From: a virus
Strand: one strand, 5' to 3'
DNA length: 64,000 nucleotides
Virus record (IMG/VR): IMGVR_UViG_3300008120_005720
Coordinates: 22,086-86,085 of that record
Numbering within the stretch: the stretch's first letter is position 1; the number at the start of each line of letters is the position of its first letter. A program made the position numbers and the translations under genes. The notes below the pieces were generated by a model. That model searched no databases and was not told the origin of the DNA. It was given only the letters and a program-made list of their open reading frames with translations. Positions 1-6,250 of this stretch are shown piece after piece.

Positions 1-147
1 AATATCTTTAGATGGGTTTTCTTTATATTTATCCCTCATGTTTGATTTAATACATTCTTTACACTGTGCTGTTGTTTGATTTAAACGTTTATAGAAGTCA
101 CACAATGCTTTTTCTTCACCACAGTTGGTGCAAACCTTACTTTCCAT
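1..147 (-). CDS. partial zinc-finger protein (C-terminus outside window)
   Basis: Leftward ORF starting at ATG (145-147) and running off the window edge. The visible 49 residues hold two CxxC pairs (VCTNCGEE near residues 5-12 and AQCKECI near 34-40), a treble-clef or zinc-ribbon arrangement often seen at the N-terminus of phage HNH-type nucleases. No catalytic part is visible, so nuclease function is only a guess. Its start overlaps the end of the next leftward gene by 11 bp, implying one transcript. Confidence 0.6.
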   Translation of the reverse strand, partial: MESKVCTNCGEEKALCDFYKRLNQTTAQCKECIKSNMRDKYKENPSKDI

Positions 148-298
148 TGTTAAGACTGTTAAAATGCTGCTCTAACAACCAATTGATTAGTTGTGACTTA
201 TTCATCCCATCTTTAACAAGTTGGTCATAGTTTTCTGATGATATGGTAATAGATAATTTACCTTTCTTTTCTTCTGTTGTTTTTGCTTTTCTTCCCAT
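137..298 (-). CDS. small ribbon-helix-helix-like protein
   Basis: 53-residue leftward ORF. After a basic N-terminus (MGRKAKTTEEKKGK) comes a short strand-like stretch LSITISSENYDQL and a helix-turn-helix part with NKSQLINWLLEQHF. This matches the beta-alpha-alpha layout of ribbon-helix-helix (CopG/MetJ-type) DNA-binding proteins. Probably a small phage transcription regulator. The upstream region on this strand contains TATTTATA. Family assignment is by pattern only. Confidence 0.55.
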   Translation of the reverse strand: MGRKAKTTEEKKGKLSITISSENYDQLVKDGMNKSQLINWLLEQHFNSLNNGK

Positions 299-361
299 AA
301 TATTTATTGTTTATATCTATAAATATCTAGAAATATTAAAAAAGTCGTACTAGTACGAATT

Positions 362-505
362 TTATTTAATCTTTTTTTCGTTTTCTTTCTTAAAGTGTTC
401 AGTTAGAAGTGAATCGATTAATTTGGATTTATTATAATTACCTTCTTCTAATTGTTTAAGAATCTCTGGTGACAATGCCACACTAATTTTTTTAATATCA
501 GTCAT
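362..505 (-). CDS. small ribbon-helix-helix-like protein
   Basis: 47-residue leftward ORF starting MTDIKKISVALSPEI and continuing into NKSKLIDSLLTEHFKKE. It resembles its leftward neighbour at 137-298 in layout (strand, then two helices with NKSxLIxxLLxxHF), so the two look like paralogous ribbon-helix-helix regulators. It faces the rightward nucleotidyltransferase gene across a divergent intergenic region, so it could act there, but no operator was identified. Confidence 0.55.
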   Translation of the reverse strand: MTDIKKISVALSPEILKQLEEGNYNKSKLIDSLLTEHFKKENEKKIK

Positions 506-558
506 AATGTTTTATTTTAAATATAAGTAGAATATTTTAAAAAATAAATAGGTTAATG

Positions 559-590
559 TTTGGTAGATTAATAAATTATACATACCTTTG
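559..590 (+). promoter_or_regulatory. Bacteroidetes-type promoter
   Basis: TTTG at 559-562 and TACCTTTG at 583-590 with exactly 20 bp between them. The predicted transcription start near 597 lies downstream of the in-frame TTG at 588, supporting ATG 606 as the start of the nucleotidyltransferase gene. Confidence 0.7.
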
Positions 591-605
591 TTAAAAATTA
601 AGAAT

Positions 606-1781
606 ATGACACAGAAAATTACATACGATTACCTTAAAGAGAATGGATTGATTCTTTTTGAATGCATTATTGGTAGTCAAGCCTATGGTACTCAGACACC
701 AACGTCTGACGAAGACCGAAAATTCGTTTACATGTTACCTATTGATAATATCTTGGGTACTGGATATGTTGAACAGTTGAATGTTAATGCTGACTATACT
801 GGTTGGGAGTTAAAAAGGTTCTTAGAACTAATGGGAAGCTCAAATCCTACAGTTTTAGAGTTGCTTAACACACCAGAAGATTGTATCATCACAAAACATC
901 CATTGTTCCAATATGTATTGGACCACAAGGCTGATTTTATTACCAAAAGGTGTAAGAACTCATTTGCTGGTTATGCTGTACAGCAAATCCAAAAAGCTAG
1001 AGGTCTTAACAAAAAACAGAATTGGGAGAAAGATAAAGTAACTCGTAAAGATGTATTGGACTTTGTATATGTTATTGAAGGTGAAAAATCTATTCCATGG
1101 AAAGTGTGGAATAACGGTACATATGATGAAAAGTTTTGCGGTGTAACTAACGTACCTAACGCTAGAGATGTTTATGCTGTTTTCTTTGATGTTGATGCTA
1201 ATAACTGTTTTAACGAAAACATTCCAGAAGATATTAGAGAAAAGTCTAAAGCTTGGAGAAAAGAAGAAGGTTACCCTATGGGTTTTGGATATAAAGGTCT
1301 TGTTAAGACTGGTGAAGGTGCAAACGCTGCTGAATCAAATCAATTAAGGTTATCTAGTATACCAAAAGGTGAAAAACCTATCTGTAACATTATCTATAAC
1401 AAAGATGGTTACTCAATGCATTGTAAAGATTACAAAGAGTATGAAGAATGGTTGGCTAACAGAAATGAACAGCGTTATGTTGACACACAAGCACATGGTC
1501 AAAAGATTGACGGTAAAAACATGATGCATTGTATGCGATTAATCAGAATGGCTAAAGAAATTGGTAGAGGTGAAGGTATTATCGTTAGACGACCAGACGC
1601 TAAAGAATTGTTAGCGATTAGACGTGGTGAAGTTGATTTAGATACACTTATTGATACAGCAGAAGCTGAAATCAAAGAGATGGATAGAATCTTTGACGAA
1701 TCAGACTTACCAAACAAGATTGACCCAGAATTGGTTAATACTTTATTGGTTAAAATAAGAAGAGAATTTTACAAGTTATAA
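606..1781 (+). CDS. RlaP-like nucleotidyltransferase (DNA polymerase beta superfamily)
   Basis: 391 residues from ATG 606. Near residues 23-40 lies GSQAYGT followed by SDED, the nucleotide-binding GS and metal-binding acidic residues of minimal nucleotidyltransferases. Length and the GSxAYGTxTPxSDxD pattern fit the RNA-repair-pathway nucleotidyltransferase (RlaP) family found in phages and in bacterial RNA-repair clusters. The substrate is not visible. A role in repairing or maturing cleaved tRNA would suit a genome so rich in unusual tRNA genes, but that is inference. It starts a short rightward operon with the next gene. Confidence 0.75.
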   Translation: MTQKITYDYLKENGLILFECIIGSQAYGTQTPTSDEDRKFVYMLPIDNILGTGYVEQLNVNADYTGWELKRFLELMGSSNPTVLELLNTPEDCIITKHPLFQYVLDHKADFITKRCKNSFAGYAVQQIQKARGLNKKQNWEKDKVTRKDVLDFVYVIEGEKSIPWKVWNNGTYDEKFCGVTNVPNARDVYAVFFDVDANNCFNENIPEDIREKSKAWRKEEGYPMGFGYKGLVKTGEGANAAESNQLRLSSIPKGEKPICNIIYNKDGYSMHCKDYKEYEEWLANRNEQRYVDTQAHGQKIDGKNMMHCMRLIRMAKEIGRGEGIIVRRPDAKELLAIRRGEVDLDTLIDTAEAEIKEMDRIFDESDLPNKIDPELVNTLLVKIRREFYKL

Positions 1782-1782
1782 T

Positions 1783-2022
1783 ATGGACGGAAAAGAATTT
1801 TTAGAATTACACCAGAAGAATATGGAAATACTAGGTTTCTGGGATGAAGATTACAAAAGAAGTGTAATAAACGTTATAGAAACTAGGTATCATAAAGATA
1901 TTATTCGAGAATGGGGTATTTCTGATATGGTAATTAACGGTGATAAAGTATTACTTAAATGGTACAAAAGACATGCACCGTTGTCAGATGAAGAGATTGT
2001 TAAAAGATTTCGAAGTCTTTAA
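1783..2022 (+). CDS. hypothetical protein
   Basis: 79 residues, one base after the preceding stop, so cotranscribed with the nucleotidyltransferase. The product is charged and helical (for example EFLELHQKNMEILGFWDED and a basic stretch near VLLKWYKRHAP) with no cysteine cluster, signal peptide or membrane segment. No family recognised. It ends exactly where the convergent leftward gene ends. Confidence 0.6.
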   Translation: MDGKEFLELHQKNMEILGFWDEDYKRSVINVIETRYHKDIIREWGISDMVINGDKVLLKWYKRHAPLSDEEIVKRFRSL

Positions 2023-2352
2023 TTATTTATAGAAAGGATTGTTTTTTAAAAGGAAGTTGATATTATTATCGGCTTCCTCGCAATCTTTAATAAATGAAAT
2101 AACTTGTTCATCAGTAAGTGTTCTCCACTCATTTTCAGCTTCAGTTTTTATCATATATTTTCTATGTAAAAAACGTTCTACTTTTAAGTAGTTTTCAGAC
2201 TTATAAAATTTAAGTAATTGAATCTTATATGCGTTCCCAGTCTGTAATTCAGAAATTCGTTTAGCTATGCTACGTTTAGTTACACCTATTTTATATTTTT
2301 CATCACCTTTTTCATCTATCGCTAGTAATAGATATACAAAACCTTTATTCAT
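2023..2352 (-). CDS. T5orf172/GIY-YIG-like domain protein (intact copy)
   Basis: 109 residues from ATG at 2350-2352. The N-terminal half reads FVYLL followed by YKIGVTKRSIAKRISELQTG, the T5orf172/MUG113 variant of the GIY-YIG fold, which occurs in phage proteins of mostly unknown role. The start overlaps the end of the upstream homing endonuclease by 8 bp. A truncated relative of its own first 40 residues lies on the far side of that endonuclease (2994-3116), so this copy seems to have been preserved or restored at the insertion. Confidence 0.75.
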   Translation of the reverse strand: MNKGFVYLLLAIDEKGDEKYKIGVTKRSIAKRISELQTGNAYKIQLLKFYKSENYLKVERFLHRKYMIKTEAENEWRTLTDEQVISFIKDCEEADNNINFLLKNNPFYK

Positions 2353-2971
2353 AATATTTCCATTTAAAACCACCAGATTTATTTCTTTCACCACGACATA
2401 CAGCACCAATACCATAACTACTTTTAAGACCAATACCTTTCGCTGCGTCTGTTATTGAAGACCAAACTTTAATTACATCACCACTTAAAGTTAATTGACA
2501 CACTTTTTTCTTATTAACCTCAGACGCTACTATAGGATTGTATTTGTTTTTTTTATGTGCTTTACTAATATTTTCTTTCCACTCATTTGTCATATTTTTA
2601 GCTGGGTTATTATCTTTCATTAATTTTCTTCTAATTTCTTTATATTCATCAGTATGTGTTCTACCCTTCCATGAAGGAGGATTTTCACCACCAAAAGTTC
2701 CATTTGTTAAATTAAAACCCCATGTTTTAAATTGACTTATCCAATATTGTTCTAACCATTCCCATTCACCATCTATTTCATCCATTATTTCCATATTGGG
2801 GGTTAAACCAAGTTTTAATAATGATTTTATCCAATTAATTCTATGATTATTAGCACCAGTAATTTTAGCTTCGCTAATATGTTTCCTACATCTATCATAT
2901 GGGTTAATACTTTTACCAACATATTTAATTTCATCAGTTATAGGGTCTTTCAATACGTAAATATAATTCAT
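2345..2971 (-). CDS. GIY-YIG homing endonuclease with NUMOD domains
   Basis: 208 residues. The N-terminus has the GIY-YIG core (IYVLKDP, then KYVGKSINPYDRCRKH), the catalytic Arg in YDRCRKH and a Glu-rich helix (EWEWLEQYW). The middle carries NUMOD3-like DNA-contact repeats (GRTHTDEYKEIRRKL) and the C-terminus a NUMOD1-like end (SSYGIGAVCRGERNKSGGFKW). Free-standing phage homing endonuclease. Upstream on its strand is an ATATTTATTA motif. Inserted between a 5' fragment and an intact copy of the same target gene. Confidence 0.9.
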   Translation of the reverse strand: MNYIYVLKDPITDEIKYVGKSINPYDRCRKHISEAKITGANNHRINWIKSLLKLGLTPNMEIMDEIDGEWEWLEQYWISQFKTWGFNLTNGTFGGENPPSWKGRTHTDEYKEIRRKLMKDNNPAKNMTNEWKENISKAHKKNKYNPIVASEVNKKKVCQLTLSGDVIKVWSSITDAAKGIGLKSSYGIGAVCRGERNKSGGFKWKYYE

Positions 2972-2993
2972 TTTTATTTTTATTAATAAATAT

Positions 2994-3116
2994 CTATAAT
3001 TTGTGAAAAGTCTGCAATTGCTTTACACGTTTATTTGGGTCATTCTTGGTAATACCAATCTTATAACCTTCACTACCGTCTTTATTGACGCAAAATAACA
3101 AATAAACATATCCCAT
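2994..3116 (-). pseudogene. truncated 5' fragment of a T5orf172-domain gene
   Basis: 40-codon leftward ORF MGYVYLLFCVNKDG...KRVKQLQT followed by an unrelated tail FHKL and a stop. It aligns with the first ~40 residues of the intact protein at 2023-2352 (GYVYLL/GFVYLL, YKIGIT/YKIGVT, LQT/LQT), and similarity ends abruptly after LQT, just before the homing endonuclease. I read it as the original gene start left behind when the endonuclease cassette inserted. Confidence 0.7.
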
Positions 3117-3165
3117 AATTATAATTATAACGATTAATTTTCAATTTGTCAATATATTTATTAAT

Positions 3166-3654
3166 ATGAAGAAATTAATAAAAGAATTACTAAGAGAAAG
3201 TTTAATATCTGAAGTTGGTGAGTTAAGCAATCCAAGATATAAAAAAGGTCAGTTTCATTTTCATAAATTTAGCGGTAATAATTACGAAACATTCTTTTAC
3301 GATGAGGTATTAGATAAAAATATAAATATTGCAGCGTATGTTAACCCTATGGATGACACGTCATATAGTTTTAGTTTTGGTGTTGATGGTAGAACTATTT
3401 CTGTTGATAAAACTGATGTTAGACATTATTTTCAAATTTTAGCAACAGTTAAAGAAGCGCTTATGCAATTTTTAGAAGAAGTTCAACCAGATTATGTTGA
3501 TTTAGCTGGTGCTGACGCTAGAGGCAAGAAAGGTCAAAAAGATAACATCTATCATCAAGTAATAGAAAAAAATGCTGCTGAACTAAGAGCGTTAGGTTAT
3601 GAACTAGCTGACCCTTTAGATTCACCAGCTTTAAAAAAAATAGAAAATAATTAA
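3166..3654 (+). CDS. conserved phage protein with LLRE-type N-terminus (paralogue A)
   Basis: 162 residues. Starts MKKLIKELLRESL, a short amphipathic leader also present in the paralogue at 5314. The two also share YFxIL-TV-EALxQFL and KKGQKD/SKGQKD near the C-terminus. Function unknown; the conserved leader might be a delivery or processing peptide on a virion-associated protein, but nothing here proves that. The start is preceded by ATATATTTATTA. Confidence 0.65.
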   Translation: MKKLIKELLRESLISEVGELSNPRYKKGQFHFHKFSGNNYETFFYDEVLDKNINIAAYVNPMDDTSYSFSFGVDGRTISVDKTDVRHYFQILATVKEALMQFLEEVQPDYVDLAGADARGKKGQKDNIYHQVIEKNAAELRALGYELADPLDSPALKKIENN

Positions 3655-3661
3655 AAAAAGT

Positions 3662-3693
3662 CTTGACAAATCTAAAAAAATGTCGTACATTTG
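3662..3693 (+). promoter_or_regulatory. Bacteroidetes-type promoter
   Basis: CTTG (3662-3665), 20 bp, TACATTTG (3686-3693). Followed within 60 bp by a short leader ORF and a terminator, upstream of tRNA-Cys. Confidence 0.8.
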
Positions 3694-3743
3694 TATAACA
3701 TTTAATAGATGTGATATATTTAATAATAAAAAAGAATAAAACT

Positions 3744-3818
3744 ATGAAAACTTTTTACACACAATCAGCGTTACTTTTATGTTTACTAGTGGTAAACGTG
3801 GTGGGCTATGTATGTTAA
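3744..3818 (+). CDS. short hydrophobic leader-type peptide (24 aa)
   Basis: ATG at 3744; peptide MKTFYTQSALLLCLLVV followed by NVVGYVC. It lies between a promoter and a strong terminator, the position of an attenuator leader. The DNA at its 3' end contains CTATGTATGT, also present at the 3' end of the leader ORF at 5883. GTATGTT here can pair with AACATAC just before the terminator. Translation is unproven. Confidence 0.4.
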   Translation: MKTFYTQSALLLCLLVVNVVGYVC

Positions 3819-3842
3819 AGAAGTCATAAAATAAACATACGA

Positions 3843-3876
3843 AAGGCCTATCAAATAACTGATAGGCCTTTTTTAT
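3843..3876 (+). terminator. intrinsic terminator
   Basis: Perfect 11-bp stem AAGGCCTATCA / TGATAGGCCTT (3843-3853 with 3860-3870), 6-nt loop, then a T run. Directly upstream of tRNA-Cys, so the tRNA needs read-through or its own start. Confidence 0.85.
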
Positions 3877-3878
3877 TT

Positions 3879-3949
3879 GGCATCGTGGCCGAGTGGCTAG
3901 GCAGAGGTCTGCAAAACCTCCCACACTGGTTCGAATCCAGTCGATGCCT
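3879..3949 (+). tRNA. tRNA-Cys (GCA)
   Basis: Acceptor GGCATCG/CGATGCC pairs perfectly, anticodon loop CTGCAAA gives GCA, and the T loop is TTCGAAT. No CCA is encoded. It lies immediately downstream of an intrinsic terminator. Confidence 0.93.
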
Positions 3950-3988
3950 CAAAAGATAAAATAATAATATAAAAGTAAAAAAAAGAGT

Positions 3989-4144
3989 ATGGAAACAAAC
4001 AACGACAAAATAACCACTAGAACAGTGATTAGCGGAAAAATGGAAGGGTCTAGAAAATACCTTAGACCAAACGTAAACAAATTGGAAAGTAATTTCAATT
4101 GGGGTAAAATAATAAAAAAGTTGTTAAAGACTAAAAGAAAGTAA
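3989..4144 (+). CDS. small basic hypothetical protein (51 aa)
   Basis: ORF METNNDKITTRTVISG... ending in a lysine-rich tail (GKIIKKLLKTKRK). It starts 39 bp after tRNA-Cys and ends 11 bp before the next gene, with neighbour-like codon use. No family recognised; the basic C-terminus would allow nucleic-acid contact. Confidence 0.5.
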   Translation: METNNDKITTRTVISGKMEGSRKYLRPNVNKLESNFNWGKIIKKLLKTKRK

Positions 4145-4155
4145 AAACAAGTGTT

Positions 4156-4476
4156 ATGACAGACGTAAGAAAAGACTTCCTAGTTAACAGAGAGGAAACT
4201 GGAAGAGAGGTAGTTTTCTACCCAGAAACTGGAAAAAAATATTACATTGAGTACATCGAACCAAGAAGTTGGAGAACATCTTGGGGCGACATCGACCCAG
4301 CATCAAAAACTGTTACTGGTAGCTATGGTGATAAGTACAGAGGTGCGATTAAATCAGAAGAGTCTGTAATAACAAAAGAAAATGGGTTTGATGAAATAAT
4401 TGAAGGTGAAGGAAGTCCTTACCATACAATTAATCAAATGCATGATAAATGGAAAAAAGAAAATGGTTATGCTTAA
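4156..4476 (+). CDS. hypothetical protein (106 aa)
   Basis: Soluble acidic protein with a beta-rich pattern (YYIEYIEPRSWRTSWGDIDP, then a glycine-containing turn GSYGDKYRGAI). No recognised domain. Its stop overlaps the start of the next gene (ATG at 4469), a translational-coupling arrangement. Confidence 0.6.
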   Translation: MTDVRKDFLVNREETGREVVFYPETGKKYYIEYIEPRSWRTSWGDIDPASKTVTGSYGDKYRGAIKSEESVITKENGFDEIIEGEGSPYHTINQMHDKWKKENGYA

Positions 4477-4750
4477 CGAAATAGAAATCAAAAAAGACTT
4501 AATGAAGTCTAAGAATATGGCAACGTTTAGTCACTACATTGCTGGTAATTTGTATTACAACATCGTAGTTATGGGTGAATTATACCAATTTCCAATAAAA
4601 ACAATAGAATCAGCTAATGATGGCCAGTTGAATATTCAATTATCAAGTGATTTAGGTACAACTAGTTTTGAAGCTGAAATCAGAGGTTCTGAATTAGCTA
4701 GATGGATAAGCAAAGCCATCAAGAATGAAACATTTATAAAGCTAGGGTAA
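4469..4750 (+). CDS. conserved-type hypothetical protein (93 aa)
   Basis: Start chosen at ATG 4469, which overlaps the previous stop. An earlier in-frame ATG would give a lysine-rich extension inside the upstream gene. Sequence MLNEIEIKKDLMKSKNMATF followed by YYNIVVMGELYQFPIKT and a C-terminal helix (SELARWISKAIKN). I have a weak impression of a small phage family; function unknown. GCTAGG/CCTAGC (4741-4758) forms a hairpin over the stop. Confidence 0.6.
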   Translation: MLNEIEIKKDLMKSKNMATFSHYIAGNLYYNIVVMGELYQFPIKTIESANDGQLNIQLSSDLGTTSFEAEIRGSELARWISKAIKNETFIKLG

Positions 4751-4761
4751 AACCTAGCATA

Positions 4762-4834
4762 TTGGACTGTAACTCAGAGGCAGAGTGCTGCTTTAACATG
4801 GCAGAAGTCGGGATTTCGAAATTCCCAGTCCAAC
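4762..4834 (+). tRNA. tRNA, anticodon AAC by position (Val?)
   Basis: Acceptor TTGGACT/AGTCCAA pairs perfectly and CTGCT/GGCAG closes a 7-nt loop TTAACAT, placing AAC at positions 34-36. The T stem has a T-T mismatch at its last pair and position 8 is not T, so the tRNA is somewhat degenerate. A34 is unusual for a bacterial-type tRNA. Confidence 0.65.
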
Positions 4835-4847
4835 AAAAATTAAGAAC

Positions 4848-5027
4848 ATGGAAAACTTAGGTCATTCAATATCAGACAATATTGAACATATGAAAAACAT
4901 ACGTGAAGAAATAATTCAGAAATGGATTGATAGTGGGTTACTGGATAATCTAAATGTACCTGGAAAGAAAAACATAGCAGAACTATATGATTGTTGTGCA
5001 ACAAATATGATTAAAGATAAAAAATAG
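4848..5027 (+). CDS. 59-aa protein resembling the N-terminus of T4 gp23-type capsid proteins
   Basis: ORF MENLGHSISDNI... with a central segment IREEIIQKWIDSGLLDNL, then NIAELYDCCATN. The kW-(x)-sGLLd-L, ~10 residues, NiAeLxExqA pattern is reminiscent of the start of gp23-like major capsid proteins, but the protein stops after 59 residues. It could be a decayed or domesticated fragment. The last two bases of its stop codon are the first two of the following tRNA-Val. Confidence 0.5.
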   Translation: MENLGHSISDNIEHMKNIREEIIQKWIDSGLLDNLNVPGKKNIAELYDCCATNMIKDKK

Positions 5028-5098
5028 GGGTATAGCTCAGCGGTAGCAGCAATTGCCTTACATGCAATAGGTCGGGGGTTCGAATCCCTCTACCCCTA
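5026..5098 (+). tRNA. tRNA-Val (TAC)
   Basis: Acceptor AGGGGTA/TACCCCT, anticodon stem ATTGC/GCAAT with loop CTTACAT (TAC), T loop TTCGAAT. The D arm has one extra base. Its first two bases lie within the stop codon of the preceding ORF. Confidence 0.92.
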
Positions 5099-5106
5099 CA
5101 ATAAAC

Positions 5107-5186
5107 GGTCCGATGGTGAAATTGGTATACACGCTGGATTTAAGCTCCAGTCCTTCGGGGTGAGGGTTCGACTCCCTCTCGGGCTA
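5107..5186 (+). tRNA. tRNA-Leu (TAA)
   Basis: Class II tRNA with long variable arm (TCCTTCGGGGT). Acceptor GGTCCGA/TCGGGCT with G-T pairs, anticodon loop TTTAAGC (TAA). Confidence 0.92.
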
Positions 5187-5191
5187 CATAT

Positions 5192-5275
5192 GCGGATATG
5201 GGGGAATTGGTAGACCCGAATGCCTTAGAAGCATTTGCTGAAATATGCGTGTCAGTTCGAGTCTGACTATCCGTA
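5192..5275 (+). tRNA. tRNA-Leu (TAG)
   Basis: Class II tRNA with a variable arm TGCTGAAATATGCGT. Acceptor GCGGATA/TATCCGT, anticodon stem AATGC/GCATT with loop CTTAGAA (TAG). Confidence 0.92.
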
Positions 5276-5313
5276 CAACTAAGTTTTTTAATAGTGTTAC
5301 TATATTTATAAGT

Positions 5314-5817
5314 ATGAAAAAACGTATAAAACAATTATTAAGGGAAAATCTAGATAATATTAATGAAATTGGTAATTTAAGTTATTATCCACCTTATATT
5401 AAAGAAGGTGGTTTTAACATAATAAAGTATGGTGATGATTATGAGATTTCATTTGACGAAGAATCTGGTTATGACGTTAAAATAGATTTTATTGATTTAG
5501 TGTCAAATAAAAAAACTTATGTTTTAGCGTTTTCTGTTGGTAATAATATGATTCAAAAATTTAAAACAACAACTAAAGCGTATTTTAAAATTTTATCTAC
5601 TGTTGGTGAAGCTTTATTACAATTTTTATCAGAATATGAACCTTTCTTAATTATTATTAATGGTCAAGATAAGGAAGGTTCAAAAGGTCAAAAAGATTTT
5701 ATATATAAAAACATTGTAGAGAATAATAAATCTAGACTTAATGAAAAAGGTTACGCATTTGAGGTAGGACCTACAAGCGTTAAAATATTTAAAGAAGAAA
5801 AAAACGATAATTTATAA
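5314..5817 (+). CDS. conserved phage protein with LLRE-type N-terminus (paralogue B)
   Basis: 167 residues from ATG 5314. The upstream in-frame start would run back into tRNA-Leu and is rejected. N-terminus MKKRIKQLLRENL, shared YFKIL-TV-EALLQFL and KGQKDFIY segments, and similar length make it a paralogue of 3166-3654. ATATTTATA lies 5 bp upstream of the start. Function unknown. Confidence 0.65.
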   Translation: MKKRIKQLLRENLDNINEIGNLSYYPPYIKEGGFNIIKYGDDYEISFDEESGYDVKIDFIDLVSNKKTYVLAFSVGNNMIQKFKTTTKAYFKILSTVGEALLQFLSEYEPFLIIINGQDKEGSKGQKDFIYKNIVENNKSRLNEKGYAFEVGPTSVKIFKEEKNDNL

Positions 5818-5823
5818 AAAAAA

Positions 5824-5855
5824 CTTGACAAATAAACGAACTTTTAGTATATTAG
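5824..5855 (+). promoter_or_regulatory. Bacteroidetes-type promoter
   Basis: CTTG (5824-5827), 20 bp, TATATTAG (5848-5855). Drives the leader/attenuator unit that follows. Confidence 0.65.
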
Positions 5856-5882
5856 TGTATATTTAATTAATAAAGATAAAAA

Positions 5883-5972
5883 ATGAGAACAATTAATAAC
5901 ATATTTGAATTTGACTTCTTCGCAGCCGAGGCCGATTTTAGCCTAGGGAGGTCAACCTATGTATGTAGTTAA
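5883..5972 (+). CDS. leader-type peptide (29 aa) of an attenuator
   Basis: ORF MRTINNIFEFDFF... ending STYVCS. Its coding DNA contains AGGTCAACCT (5949-5958), the exact reverse complement of AGGTTGACCT in the terminator downstream, so translation of the leader could decide between terminator and antiterminator. CTATGTATGT near its end also occurs in the leader ORF at 3744. Expression is not proven. Confidence 0.45.
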   Translation: MRTINNIFEFDFFAAEADFSLGRSTYVCS

Positions 5973-6026
5973 TTAAGTAACTATACTATATTTGAAAGGT
6001 TGACCTAAACAGTCAACCTTTTTTTG
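5949..6026 (+). promoter_or_regulatory. transcription attenuator (antiterminator + terminator)
   Basis: Terminator: AAGGTTGAC (5996-6004) with GTCAACCTT (6012-6020), then T7. Competing antiterminator: AGGTCAACCT (5949-5958) with AGGTTGACCT (5997-6006), 10 perfect pairs. The two helices share the same strand and cannot coexist. Confidence 0.7.
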
Positions 6027-6071
6027 TTTATATAGGTTTGAAAAAAAAAATAAAAAAATATTACAAATAAA

Positions 6072-6103
6072 TTTGGAAGTTTAAAAAATAGTTCATACAT
6101 TTG
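6072..6103 (+). promoter_or_regulatory. Bacteroidetes-type promoter
   Basis: TTTG (6072-6075), 20 bp, TACATTTG (6096-6103). First of two tandem promoters for the large tRNA array. Confidence 0.8.
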
Positions 6104-6160
6104 TAAAACAAAATTAAAGAAAACGTTCTTTGAAAGATTAGAAAAAAAAATAAAAAAATA

Positions 6161-6192
6161 TTTGCAAATTAAAAATATTATTAATACATTTG
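6161..6192 (+). promoter_or_regulatory. Bacteroidetes-type promoter
   Basis: TTTG (6161-6164), 20 bp, TACATTTG (6185-6192). Second tandem promoter; predicted start about 13 bp before the first tRNA-like half. Confidence 0.8.
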
Positions 6193-6212
6193 CAATGTGA
6201 AATTAAAACAAT

Positions 6213-6250
6213 GGACAGATAGCTCAGTTGGTAGAGCATCGCACTATAAT
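6213..6250 (+). pseudogene. orphan tRNA 5' half
   Basis: GGACAGA acceptor strand, TA, D arm with GCTC/GAGC, anticodon-stem strand TCGCA and loop CTATAAT. Then the sequence passes directly into a complete tRNA-Phe. No 3' half (TGCGA ... TCTGTCC) was found nearby. Either a truncated tRNA or half of a split one. Confidence 0.6.

Noticed and set aside
2267-2458. Rightward ORF opposite the GIY-YIG locus
   Set aside because: It is an antisense shadow of two well-supported leftward genes with homologous domains.
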